64,000 bases of DNA, from contig AP025069.1 in assembly GCA_036186865.1 (NCBI GenBank), positions 16,260,797 to 16,324,796 on the forward strand. The letters run 5' to 3'. This stretch comes from Eustoma russellianum. Its lineage: Eukaryota; Streptophyta; Magnoliopsida; Gentianales; Gentianaceae. The position numbers were made by a program, and so were the translations under genes. The notes beneath the pieces were generated by a model. It was not told the origin of the DNA, searched no databases, and was given only the letters and a program-made list of their open reading frames with translations. Shown here piece by piece: positions 22,406 to 32,979 of the stretch (position 1 is the first letter of the stretch; every line of letters starts with the position of its first letter).

Positions 22406-23075
22406 TCCAATATTTCGTATAATTCTATAGGTCATCCTCTTTTCGGATAAGGTCTTCTATGTACAGTTTCTTATGAGTCTAACGTTTGTCTACTCATGAT
22501 AAAATCTTTAACTTAAATTGGCCAATCCTAGTATGACACACTAATTATTGATCGACTTAAGGTGTTCTAACTCACCATGCTTCCGCGCGCCATACTGATC
22601 CGCTGTACCTCGTTACTTGGTTATTTGAACCACTAATTTTATTCTAGTTCATATAAAGCAACCACTAGTTATTTATGCTCGCTCTATTTTAATTTAAGCA
22701 TATTAAATGCAAGTAGCTCGACGTTTCTATAAGTCAATACTTAACTAAAAGTTTATAAAGATTTATTATTCCCATGTACTGGTTATAGCCGATTCACGCC
22801 TTTAGCTACCGATCAATATCTTTAATGGGACTAATACCGTCATCCTTCTTAGTAACTCTAAATTTCAACATCTTAACCTTAGACCATATACTCCTTTATA
22901 TGATTCTCTTACTAAACGCTACTGATTATAATACTTATGAATCGTTACTTAGTTTCTATCATTTCTTTAATCATCTCTTAGTATCTAGCTTACTATAATA
23001 CTTCGTTCCTTATTAGCTATTGTTCTCAACTTAGGCCTAAACCTGCTCTGATGCTACTGTTCAAGTAGGGATATG
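20828..23075. other. non-coding interior of G2, left part
   Basis: PPT (minus strand ending GTAAGTGGGG) next to the LTR, then 2.2 kb of AT-rich sequence without an ORF worth reporting. An (AT)32 tract lies at about 22339-22402. A degenerate primer-site-like word, GCTCTGATGCTA, occurs at 23046-23057 just before S1. Confidence 0.6.
22339..22402. repeat. (AT)n microsatellite
   Basis: About 32 uninterrupted AT units within the G2 interior. Confidence 0.97.
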
Positions 23076-25801
23076 TGTTGAGAAATATGTTTGGATAATT
23101 TTCAAAGTCATGATTTTAAGTGGTGAATACTTAAAAATGTCACATATGGTGTTATAAGTGATTAAAAGTTGAAAAAGTTAAGAAAAATGATGTGGATCTC
23201 TCAGGCAGAGACACATGGATCGATCCATGTACATCAGCCCCTCATGTGGATCGATCCATGTTAAACTGAGAAGAATCAAACTCACAGTAAGACATCGATC
23301 TCTCACATGTATCGATCGACGTACGTCAGCCCCTCACGTGGATCGATCGACGTACGTCAGCCCCTCACATGGATAGATCCACGTCTCACAGAATGTCTAG
23401 GGTTTTTAGAAATTTTTCTAAAAAGTGATGAAATGATTGTTTTTCATTTATATATGTTTCATATATGTTTATTATGTGATTGTTATGAGATATTGGTGAT
23501 TATAACTGTCTTGTGACTAACGTGCCTTGTAAGTTTCTACAACTTACCAAAAAGGGCAAAATTGGTATTTTAAGTTTTGTAAGAACATGATATGGTGAAA
23601 ATATTTCAAGGGTGCATTCTTATACTATTTATCATGAAAAGTGTGATATCTTGATTATTTCTGACCATCGGGGTCATTTCTGGAGTTTTCATATACCAGG
23701 GGTATTTTGGTCATTTTACCTCTAAGGGTATTTATGGTATTTTCACTCAAGGAATCTCTTGAGCATATTATTATCTTCATTCTGGATCTAAGTTATTATT
23801 ATTTTGAAGATAATATGATGATTCTTTATCTCTTTCTCTCACATGATGAGATTATTGACTATAGCTGGATATGTGACGATTTGAGATGTCACATTCTATT
23901 TTTTCTTGAAGACCCTCTTATATATGTTATAAGAGGATATTTATCATCATTGTTTGGAGATATTAAAGGTGTCAAAGGTGTGGAAATGTTCATGACATAT
24001 AAGAAGAAATATTGGGAAATTTCGGTGTTATACGTTGACATAATCTTGTCAACTGTTATCTATTTATTTCTTCTTCAAAAATTTGAGTTGCTACACATAT
24101 TTGTATGCTCAAAAACGTGTATGAGCAGGTGGAGGTGATACATTATTCATTTTGTGAGTTGGAGACAAGTGGACCAACCAAAAAGGAGCTAATTGGCAAG
24201 ATCGCCAACTTGGAATTTTTCTAAATATAGCCAACGGCTATATGGGTATTCAAGGTGTTTTCAGCAGATTTTTTGAAGTCAAATGAAGACTTCACATGTC
24301 CTATTATTGTGCTTGGAGTTGAGGATAATTTGGTGGTATTATCCTTTCTTATTTTATTAAGAAAAATCACAATTTATTTTTGAAAAACAAAAGTAGCCAA
24401 CGGCTACTACATTTGAGTTTGGAGCTGAATTTCATTTGAATTGATCAAAGCCTCACATGCCTATTCTTGTGCCAAGAAGTTGAGGGGATAATGGAGTATT
24501 ATCCCTTGCTATTATCTTCACATTTTCAAGATAATTCCAAGTCATCTTTGAGCTTAAACTTTCAGCCACAAGGTGATGCCAAGGTGGACCAATTATGTTG
24601 TCTTATTTTGCCAAGTGTACAAGGCCAACCAATGATGAGAAGACATTTGGACTTGATGATGAAGATGGTGACACATGTGCATTCTTATCTCTAAGGCTCA
24701 TATCACACTATAAATAGAGGCAATGGTGAAGAAGATGAAACACACTTGAAGCTTACAAACATTGGTTGAATTGTCTAGCTATCATCATCATCTTCTTCTT
24801 GTTGTTGTTCTATTCTTTGTAGCAAAGGTGTTCTTATTATTTTTGTTGTGCTACAAGCCTCTTGAGCTTCATTTGTAAGATTGATTAGCCATTCTTATAA
24901 GGCTATATCAATAAGGGTTAGAGGTGTTGCAACTAAGTGTTGCTTAGACGATGATTATCCAAGTCTTGAATAGGGTTGGTGTATAACCCAAGGATCAAGC
25001 TTGGTTCTTGTTGTAAGGTGATTCATTTGATATTAAAATCCAAGGAAAGGTGTTCCTTGGGACTGGAGTAGGTCACATTGACCAAACCAGGATAAATCCT
25101 CGGTGTTCTTGTCTTGTTTCTTTATTTCTGTTTTCTGCCTATTTTTACTGCAGTTTTCACACAATTTCTCACGTTTTGAAAAAATAGCTAAACATTTTTA
25201 AAATTCGTGATTTTTGGTGGACTTATACTTCAGATTGTTAGCTTTCATTTGCAACAAGAATCACTTGATTTGAGCAAGGGAAAGTTAGTCTTTCAGTCTT
25301 TTCAAGATAACTGCTCCAATCTGGCTGCAGTCTGATCAGTTTTGAGAAAACTTAAATTCTGTATTTATCAAGAATTGTTTAAGGCCAGAGCCTTTTGGAA
25401 ACTTAATCTACACATCCTAAGGAGTGTTTTGATATAAAGATCAACCTGTTTGGTTGAGTATTCAAAGAGAAACACTATTTTTAAAATCAACAACATTCTG
25501 TCCAATTATGTCCAGATTGACCACCTGAATCTTGTTATTTTTTTAAAGGGTCAAACGATCTTATTTTTATCTTATTTTTGGACAGAGTCTTTCTAACTCA
25601 TTGAAATTCAGTTCTAGAAAGTTTCATAGTTTTTGGAGTTGTGTACAATTAGTTTTGAATTTGTCAAAAACAGGTTCTGAATCTGAGACAGTTTCAGATT
25701 CTGTTTTCAAAGGGGATTTTTACGAAGGGTAGTAGTGTAATTTCCGCTAACCACTGTTCACCCTCCTCTAGTAGTGTTTATTGCAGGTGCTCGGTCCAAC
25801 A
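23076..25801 (+). mobile_element. solo LTR S1 (Sirevirus-like copia)
   Basis: Starts TGTTGAG and ends GTCCAACA, so the ends are inverted (TGTTG/CAACA). It is flanked by a perfect 5-bp duplication ATATG (23071-23075 and 25802-25806). At 2,726 bp with no internal domain it is a solo LTR. It has a TATA box (CTATAAATAGAGG near 24709) and a hairpin CCAAGGAA/TTCCTTGG near 25041 followed by GGACTGGAGTAGG, also present in S2 and S3. It ends with TTCACCCTCCTCTAGTAG, typical of Sirevirus-type U5. It contains 31-bp repeats with GATCGATC palindromes (23213-23385). ORFs inside are incidental. Confidence 0.85.
23213..23389. repeat. 31-bp repeats with palindromic cores in S1
   Basis: Units at 23213-23243, 23305-23335 and 23336-23366, with partial units at about 23244 and 23367, share ACRTGGATCGATC and CAGCCCCTC. 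The first contains the perfect 18-bp palindrome ACATGGATCGATCCATGT (23213-23230). Confidence 0.9.
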
Positions 25802-25806
25802 ATATG

Positions 25807-26469
25807 TACCTTTTTACTTTGCCTTAATGGTACCGAGTCCATTGCTGTTGTTGCAGTGAAACAGCCCGAGTTACTCCCTGACCCATTAGTATGACACTAA
25901 CGTTTGTAGTAGGGTATTATGGTTAATATTTTAATTCATTCAAATAAATTATATAGTATTCAACTAGGGTTACTAAGATTACGACATAGAGAATTATGAT
26001 CAACTTAGATAAGATAGAATTGTATGGGATACCCTAGGCATACGTGTTTTGTAACCGATCATCTCCTTAAGTCTAAAGTCATAACTTACTTTTAGGATTG
26101 TTCTTAGTATCATCATTTCCTAAGTCTAAGATCATGTCTTATTTCTAAAATCATGCTTAGTGTATAATCAACGCTTATGACTACCTTCAGTACTTATGTC
26201 CAAGGTCAACTCTTAATCAAAGTCGTTACTTATGTTTAAGATTGTGACTTATGTTCAGGATCATCGCTTATAATTAAGAGCAGTACCTATGTTCTTGTTC
26301 ATTGTTTATGTTCAAATCATCACTTATGTCTAAGATTGTGACTTATAGCAAAATCATAACATAATTTCTAATATCATGGCCATAATTTACATTTCCGCCG
26401 TGAATCTAGGACCATGCTTTGAAGATCATACCCTCGGCATGTAATACCTCTTAGACTCATTCCAAAATT
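25807..26469. other. non-coding interior of G2, right part
   Basis: Continuation of G2 after S1. Short imperfect repeats of CTTATGTCTAAG and AAGATCAT types, no ORF. Confidence 0.5.
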
Positions 26470-26715
26470 ATATCTATGGGATCGGTGGTGTCAGTTGTAC
26501 TGCGCCACCACTCTTCCGCATCTCCTTGTCGAAGAATCTCCGGTCCGAGTGTGGTGGTGGAGGCAGTGCCTGCTAGTTCTACAGCTGGTGTTACTGTGCT
26601 AAGGTGTTGGTCAAGATGACTATGGCATTTTCAAGTGCTTGGGGATGTTCCCCTGATTCTGGTGGTTCTTACCACTATTTCCTCTATCACCGACTTGTTC
26701 ACATCTTGCCGACAT
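26470..26715 (-). pseudogene. gypsy gag N-terminal remnant (G2)
   Basis: ATG at 26715 gives MSARCEQVGDRGNSGKNHQN. After frame changes ILTNTLAQ and QALPPPPHSDRRFFDKEMRK can be read, aligning with the G1 gag pieces LADTLATL and LPPPPPLDLRFYYREMQ. Several stops are present; only homology remains. Confidence 0.6.
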
Positions 26716-27017
26716 TTTTCTAGAATTTAGAGCGGTCGCAATTATATTTATTTGAATACAGACTAAGTTAGGGGTATTTTGGGAATTTCTAGCAACTTAG
26801 GGGTTGCATGTAAAGGTTCAGGGTTAAAACAGTAAATAATTAAAGCAAGCGAAAGAACTCTCAAGCTCTCCTTAAATCGATCACAACTTAAGTCTAAGAT
26901 CATCACTTAACCCTATTTTGTTGCCTAAGGGTAAAATCGTCATTTTAGGAAAAGATCGTAGCTTATGTCTAAGTTATCTAGTTGATCCTGCATTTTCGAG
27001 GCGGATCTGGAGCCTCG

Positions 27018-27029
27018 GCTCTGATACCA
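27018..27029 (-). promoter_or_regulatory. primer-binding site of G2 (initiator Met tRNA)
   Basis: Minus strand TGGTATCAGAGC, two bases from the LTR edge at 27032, exactly as in G1. Confidence 0.95.
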
Positions 27030-27031
27030 CC

Positions 27032-29525
27032 TGTAGCGCCCTGCTCCCGAGCCATAGAATCGGGAAAAGTGCATCCGCCGTAGCCTGCTACGAGGACTAC
27101 AAAGCGTCATTCAAACTTCTTTATACGTCAGAACTGACGTAGAAATTTTTTTCGTGGAAACGATAATAAAAGAAATAAACGTCTCGATTAAATCAAATCC
27201 ATCAGAAATAAAATCAAGTACAAGGGTTGACGAAACCCGCTAAGTCAAATATGAAATTCTAAACTCAAATAATAAACCTAGGTGGAGGTCTATCTGACTA
27301 TCCCAAGAAACAAGCTCCCGGTCAACGAGATCCCTTCTCAAGCCCAGCTCACTCTTCTCATCTCGCGTAATCTGTCCCATCCTCGATAAACATATATACT
27401 CATACTCCTGCTCACCTATAGAAGGGAGGTGGGGGTGAGTGATGGGAGTCACTCGTAGGTTACCCGTCTCTTCCGAAAAGAGATTGTCGCATACTGAGTT
27501 GGGTAAACATATAGAGCATGTAAAGCAGGAACATATACATAAAGCAACAAAACATAAATAGAGAAATAATACATACTCGACCCGATCTGTATCCCAAAAC
27601 TCACTGAAATAGCTTAACAACAAGGTCATCGATAATCACAACAATAACAAATGCAATGCGCAACTCCATGATGCATGCTCTTCTATCTTCGTGTCACACG
27701 CAGCTATTTAATATCACACACTATGCTCTTTCTTCTCCATGTTATGCTATGCATGTCCCGGGTCCTATTAGGTGAAGATAACCATTATTACCAACACCCA
27801 TCACACGCCTCGTCAGGCCCACGTCCCGTAGGACCACACGGCTTATAGGCCAAATGCAATGCTCGTGCCATTAATGCTTCACACTTTCACACTTCCGTTT
27901 CACCTATGTTGCATGCTTCGTTCTATGTGGCGTATTACCTATATTGCGTAGTTACCCTATATTACGTGGGGTTCATTACTGTATTTTATCATCTACCGTT
28001 ATTTTATCTTTCTAGACTTTATTTTAGGTTTCTACGCTTTTATTTAAATATTTTTATCTTCCCATACTATTTTGGTTTCTTTTATTTTAAATTATTTAAT
28101 GGGTTTCTAGATTTTCCTGTTTGTAAAACATTATCAATATCAAATTAATTAAGTGTATAGTTATATGTATATATATAATCATTTTTTGATTGATTGATTG
28201 ATTTATTTATTTTACTTTATTATTATTTTTTTTCTTTTCTTCCATCCCTCGTCTAACAGCCTTCTCTTTCTTTTTTTATTATTTTTATTCATATATATAA
28301 CTACTGTTTATTTTATTTTATAATTTTTTTATTTTATTGTTTACTGGTTTTATACTTTCCATTAATTAATAATTCTATTACTTATTCATTTAATGATTTA
28401 TCTTAATGCAAAATTTCCTCTTAGATCAGGTATGCCTATTCCTATATATTTTTATTTTCGGCCTGTTATCATTCTCGTGGCCCGGCCCGTTCAGTGGCCT
28501 GCTGGCCGCGTTGGCCTTTACCCCATTTAACAGTTTTTTATTTGTTTAACACTCTGGGCCAGCTGCAGAGTCCGGCCTGCTGGCCCGCTGAGGCTGGCGG
28601 CTGGGCCGTTTCCCCTTTATCTATTTTTTATATATACCAGCGATTTGGGCCGGTGTCACCTGGCTCGCTAAGGCACCGACTGGCCTGCTGGCCGAAGCTG
28701 CCAAGACTTTTTTTATTTTTTTCTTTAATTTCCTTGAAAATTCTAATTTCTTTGAAAATTCATATCTTTTTTATTTTAACTCCAATTTACCTCAAACCAA
28801 TTTCATTAGACTCCGTTTAACGCTCTCTACGCAACGCATCTGACATGTCAGTGCGTGTACTACACGCGCCGCTCAGGGACGCACGTGGGCAGCTGCGCGT
28901 GTGCTATACTCGCCGTCTCCGGACGGGTTTTTTTGACAAACTGAACCCAGTCCAACCTATTTCCGTGCTATGTGATCTATATCTAAGGCCATTCATGCAA
29001 TTTCCATACCAACACATAAAGATTTCATAATAAACATATAAAGGATAGACATACATTGATAATCAAATAATCCCAAAACAGAATGCGAGGGAATCCAAAG
29101 CAATCCGACAGAGGGGAGGGTAACCTACCTCTTGAATACCAATTCACTGATCAAAAGCAAAATTGTATTTGATGTGAGTGGCCAATTCTCTTCTCCTTTC
29201 TCTTTCCCCCCTCTCTCTTTTCTCTTTTTCTTTTCTTTTCCTTTCTTCTTCTCGTCCTGGCGCCAGTCTCCTTGTTGCCTCAGATTGTAACATCCCCTTT
29301 TTTTAACGTTGTTGTTGATTGTGCGTGTGGGGTGGGGAAGAGGGACGTTAAATGAAAAGAGGGAAATGGAGGCGACATCTTGGGGAGTAGGGAGTGATTT
29401 GGGGAGAGGTTATGGGTAGTTTAGGATAAAGTTTTTAACAAAAAATCAGATTTTTAAATTTTAACTTAATTTGATTATTATTTTATCCATTTTTCCTTTT
29501 TTTTAATTTTTTTACGGTTACAACA
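27032..29525 (-). repeat. 5' LTR of G2
   Basis: 2,494 bp, close copy of 18225-20827 with small indels; ends TACAACA before the flank TCTAA. Confidence 0.92.
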
Positions 29526-29839
29526 TCTAATCCCTAGCTCAGTCTAAAAAACATTATAGGCAACTGCAACCTAGCCAACCGAAATTGCGAACTCAAAAAA
29601 CAACATCACGGTCCAAAGATACCTCCTACTCGACCATATTGACTACCTTAAGCTAGAACCACATTCGACTAGTTTTGTCCACACACCGCCACAGAAAAAG
29701 CCTTAACCTACCTGCAAATCAACAAAAACACCATGTCAAAACCGACAAAAATCCCAAAACCAAAACCAAAAACGATAAATTGGATATACAACTAGTCAAC
29801 TTATCCAAAAATAGTCTCAATACACAAATGATACAGCCG

Positions 29840-30095
29840 ATTTTTTTTTGAAAATCTTTCACCAAATAGTCCTTTGAAAATGTAGGTGAGGACAACGAAT
29901 CAGTACCAACAACCAACAATTCTTCCTCGTCAAATGTCCCACACGAAGTAAGTGATTTTTTTCCTGATGACAATTCCTGTGATGTTAGTACTACTTATGC
30001 TACTCATGCTGGCACTACAGAGGTACTTGTCTTACGATCCAGAAAAAATAGAAAAGTCCCACCTGAGCGATCATGTGCCCCTGACCTCTAGATAT
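29840..30095 (+). pseudogene. copia integrase-RT linker (CP)
   Basis: Plus-strand reading gives VPTTNNSSSSNVPHEVSDFF and, further on, VLVLRSRKNRKVPPERSCAP, the Ser/Thr-rich linker and basic RRSTRNRKPPxRY-like motif that precede copia RT. A stop (TAG) follows CAPDL. It lies between the right edge of G2 and the MITE, showing that CP continues on this side of G2. Confidence 0.7.
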
Positions 30096-30169
30096 CCTAT
30101 GAACACACATAGAGGGATTTTTGATGAATGTTGCACGAGTGTTCTTGGTTCTTTCTATTAGATACCATT

Positions 30170-30475
30170 AGGGCTATAAATGAACCAAGCCGTTCGGTTG
30201 TTCGGCTCGTTTGACTCGAGCTCGAGCTCGAGCTTGACTTGGATAAAAGGTTAATGAACAGAGCTTGAACACCCTTTTTCTGTTCGAACTCGGTAAGTGG
30301 CACCGTTCGTTTAAGGCGTTTGGCTCGTTAATATTGTTCGTGAGTTAAACGAACCAAGCTTCAACAATTAAATATGTTCGTTTAAATAAACGAACAAGCT
30401 CGGCTCGTTTGCTAAGTTAAATGAACCGAACTTGAACAACGCAATGCTCGGCTAGTTTGGCTCGTTTACAGCCCT
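30170..30475. mobile_element. MITE (Mutator-like by TSD length)
   Basis: 306 bp, starting AGGGCTATAAATGAACC and ending GGCTCGTTTACAGCCCT. These termini are inverted repeats with three mismatches over 17 bp. It is flanked by a perfect 10-bp duplication AGATACCATT (30160-30169 and 30476-30485). The interior is rich in CGAGCT/CGGCTCG words, able to fold back, and has no ORF. A 9-10 bp duplication suits Mutator-type mobilisation. Confidence 0.88.
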
Positions 30476-30485
30476 AGATACCATT

Positions 30486-31990
30486 CCACGAACATCACAA
30501 GGAGCAAGCAAGTCATCAAAATGGAGGCAGGCTATAGAATACGGAGATGACGGCCTTGTCAAAGAATATTATGTGAGAGAAATATGTATTGCTGCAAGGA
30601 AAAAGGGCAGTGAGTTGCCGTTGGGTCTTTATCATTAAATACAAGGCATATGATACTATCAAAGGTATAAAGCAAGGTCAATCGCTAAGGGATAGACGTA
30701 TGCATTGATTATCCAGAAACTGTCTCTACGGGTGCAAAAATTGGCATCATCTAAGTACTTTTCTCAATAGCTGCAAATAGAGATTGGTCACTTCATCAGT
30801 ACGATATCAAAAATTCTTTCTTGCATGGAGACTTAAAGGAATAAGTACATACGAGAGCACCACCAAGTTTTTCTACATAATCCAGATAAACGAAGTGTAT
30901 AGACTCATGAAAGCTCTCTATGAACTAATGTAGCCATGAAGTGCCTGGTTTGGATGGTGGAGGGTTGTTATGAAAAAATATAGGTGCAGACAAAGTAACA
31001 CAGACCATACTCTGTATTTTAAGAGAGGAGGGATGATGACTTGTTTAATAATACACACACACACACACATATATATATATATGTATAGATGACATGATTA
31101 TCATAGGTTATGATAAAGGAGTTTACCTGACTTTAGAAGAATCTATTTACGGAGTTTGAGATGAAAGACCTACATAACGTGAAGTATTTTCTTGGAATTG
31201 AGGTCATCCATTCAGAAAAATAAATCTTTATATCTTAGCAAAAGTACATACTTGACTTATTGGTGGAAGTTGGGATGATAGACTGCAAGCCTAGCGATAC
31301 TCTGAGAATCTCAAATCATCAAATTCAAATGATATAAGTTGGTGTATTAGCTCATAAAGAATAGTACTAGAGGTTGGTAGAAAAACTAATATATTTGTCA
31401 CACACAAGACCGGTTATCGCTTGTGCAGTTGGGATTGTAAGTCAGTTTATGTATTAGCCTCAGAAAGAACACATGGAGGTAGCATGAGAATCGTACAACA
31501 CTTAAAAGACACGCCAGGAAGGGGCAGTGCATTTGGAAAACATGTACATCTGGATATTATTTACTGATGTTGACTGAGTAGGGAATCCAAATGATAGGTG
31601 GTTTACTTTGAGACATTTTGCCATGGTTGGAGGAAATTTGGTGACTCGGAAAAGGAAAAATCAAAAGGTAGTGGCTTTGTCGAGCATTGGGGCATAATTT
31701 GAAGGTATTGCTAAAGGAATGGAGGTTTTGTGGATCCAAAAACTGATGACGGAGATTTTTTTTCTCCTTGGTTTCAAGCTCAGTTGGTGTGTGACAACAA
31801 GATAGCTATTAGTATTTTTGAGAACCCTGTCTAGCACGATCGAACAAAACATGTGGAAGTAGATAGATACTTTATCAAAGAGAAGATTGAAGACAATATC
31901 GCTGAACTCCGTTTGTACGGTTTGAGGATCAGTTAGCGGATATTCTCACAAAGGCAGATACTAGACGGATCTTTGATTTCACGCTATGCA
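30486..31990 (+). pseudogene. copia reverse transcriptase and RNase H (CP), heavily decayed
   Basis: Recognisable plus-strand pieces in several frames: RWVFIIKYKAYDTIKRYKA and YDIKNSFLHGDLKE of the RT, IDDMIIIGYD (IDD at 31085-31093, the catalytic YVDD box), LGIEV-like sequence near 31195, then RNase H TDVDWVGNPNDRW and NLVTRKRKNQKVVALSS. Many stops and shifts interrupt it. An (AC)n(AT)n tract at 31051-31082 has replaced the codons just before the catalytic box. Confidence 0.8.
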
Positions 31991-32034
31991 AGTTCACTAT
32001 TGGTAATCACACTACTCAACTTAAAGGAGAGTTA

Positions 32035-32234
32035 TGGAAGACATAAATATGATTAGAATTCAAGTATCATATCTTACCTAACATAATCCTACCAAATCAA
32101 ATCAAATATTTTGTATTATAGTTATTATTAATAAAATCCTAGACGGTACCATCCGTCTTTCATGCCAAAAAAATATAAAGACATTGTACTCTGAGTTGCA
32201 TTAATGAAAAGTCGATTTTTGTTCAAACTTAACA
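32035..32234 (+). repeat. 3' LTR of CP
   Basis: Begins at TGGAAGACATAAATATG after a purine-rich AAAGGAGAG and ends GTTCAAACTTAACA. About 200 bp. The last ~150 bp matches 17949-18088. Confidence 0.7.
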
Positions 32235-32485
32235 CCAGAGGGCATAGCTCAATTGGTTCCGGAGGGACAAATTTGCTAACAAGGTGCAAGGTTCGAATCC
32301 CGCAGCCTTCATTGTGGGTGTCTTATCTTCAGACTCTAATATGGGTCTTGAGGGTGGGCTCCTAGTGTGGGTCTGCGTGCTGTGCCTCTCCCTTAACAGG
32401 TCGCTGAGTACATGATTTACATCCTCCCAGCTGTCTTGTCGAGCCGGGATGAGGGGGCATTGGGATTGGAGTTCAACCTTTTGCT
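32235..32485 (+). mobile_element. tRNA-derived SINE
   Basis: A Pol III internal promoter is visible: A box TAGCTCAATTGG (32245-32256) and a perfect B box GGTTCGAATCC (32290-32300), 33 bases apart. The head does not fold as a tRNA because the acceptor ends do not pair, and about 170 bp of unrelated body follows, ending near GGCATTGGGATTGGAG. This is the layout of a plant SINE. It abuts the CP 3' LTR. Its own target duplication is not clear, so whether it arrived before or after CP is open. Confidence 0.7.
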
Positions 32486-32489
32486 AACA

Positions 32490-32703
32490 AGATTACGTAG
32501 AAGACCTTAGCAGCAGCAGCTTCCATATTCACATTTCAAACCTTCATAAATTTCAGCTTCGCTTCACTATCTTTCTTGTTCCATTTCTCCACTGCGAATT
32601 CCACTGCCTCTTCGGCCTTCTTGAACATATCTGAATCAACCTCTTTGTCAACTTTTGTTACTCCACATATCACATTTGATCCATACTCGGTGATATGATC
32701 CAT
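32490..32703 (-). pseudogene. cystatin-like gene, N-terminal half of main exon, with in-frame stop
   Basis: From ATG at 32703 or a splice acceptor at CCGAG|TATGG (exon start near 32688) the frame reads SNVICGVTKVDKEVDSDMF, then AEEAVEFAVEKWNKK and AKLKFMKV. EFAVEKWN fits the LARFAVxExN helix signature of plant cystatins. A TGA at 32536-32538 follows MKV. Beyond it the same frame continues NVNMEAAAAKVFYVILL up to the insertion edge, where cystatins have the QxVxG loop and YYLT strand. The loop residues are not conserved (MEAAA), so protease inhibition would be doubtful even if intact. The TGA plus the 14.5-kb insertion make it a pseudogene. Confidence 0.6.
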
Positions 32704-32708
32704 ACCCG

Positions 32709-32916
32709 TGTTAAGCTAGACACGATTGAGAAAAAATATTTTCCTTCATTGATTCACTTTGATGATACATGTCCCTATTTAAACTGTACAATTGTTTCCT
32801 AAATATGGTATACTCAATCTACACTAATGATGATTGCTGATTTTTCTCCACAGTATCAGCTATACTAGGTAAGTAAATATTCGCTATTATGACATAATTA
32901 CAGTACATTATCAACA
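32709..32916 (-). repeat. 3' LTR of C2
   Basis: 208-bp LTR followed on its right by the C7 tract of the PPT (minus-strand GGGGGGG) at about 32917-32922. Differs from the other LTR by a few substitutions and a 2-bp indel. Confidence 0.92.
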
Positions 32917-32979
32917 CCCCCCCTCAAGATGAACGGTGGGATCACCAACGTTCAACTTGCGTAATATACTTGCGAAACT

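Larger units (their letters stand above)
18225..29525 (-). mobile_element. gypsy-type element G2 with almost no coding capacity (LARD-like), containing solo LTR S1
   Basis: LTRs at 18225-20827 and 27032-29525 start TGTAGCG and end TACAACA on the plus strand. The flanks are TTTAA and TCTAA, a 5-bp target duplication with one transition. A PBS adjoins the right LTR and a PPT the left. After removing S1, the interior is about 3.5 kb and shows only a decayed gag start. There is no RT, integrase or protease that I can find. It is related to G1 by LTR ends, PBS spacing, PPT and gag, but its LTR body differs. Confidence 0.88.
17949..32234 (+). mobile_element. plus-strand copia element CP, host of the G2/S1/MITE nest
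   Basis: The segment ending GTTCAAACTTAACA at 18088 recurs at 32221-32234, so these are the right ends of 5' and 3' LTRs. Shared internal words include AAATCAAATCAAATATTTTG and the block from ACATTGTACTC to the LTR end. Between them are plus-strand copia linker, RT and RNase H pieces (29840-31990), all degenerate. Gypsy G2 (18225-29525) and a MITE (30170-30475) are inserted in it. gag, protease and integrase were not found, so CP was already deleted or has decayed. It sits inside the cystatin-like exon in the opposite orientation. Confidence 0.75.

Noticed and set aside
23213..23389. CRISPR-like repeat array
   Set aside because: Units are adjacent palindromic repeats without unique spacers, inside a plant retrotransposon LTR.
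23707..24694. ORFs of 143 and 75 residues in S1
   Set aside because: They lie in the non-coding U3-like part of a solo LTR and have no domain or codon pattern of a gene.
18433..27629. 130- and 129-residue ORFs at 18433-18825 and 27240-27629 that are clearly conserved with each other
   Set aside because: They sit at the same place in the two LTRs of G2, so similarity is expected from LTR duplication; there is no recognisable domain.
30170..30475. Promoter or gene fragment with CGAGCT repeats
   Set aside because: Terminal inverted repeats and a 10-bp target duplication show it is a MITE.
32241..32312. Possible tRNA gene
   Set aside because: A and B boxes are present but the acceptor and anticodon stems do not form and a SINE-like body follows.
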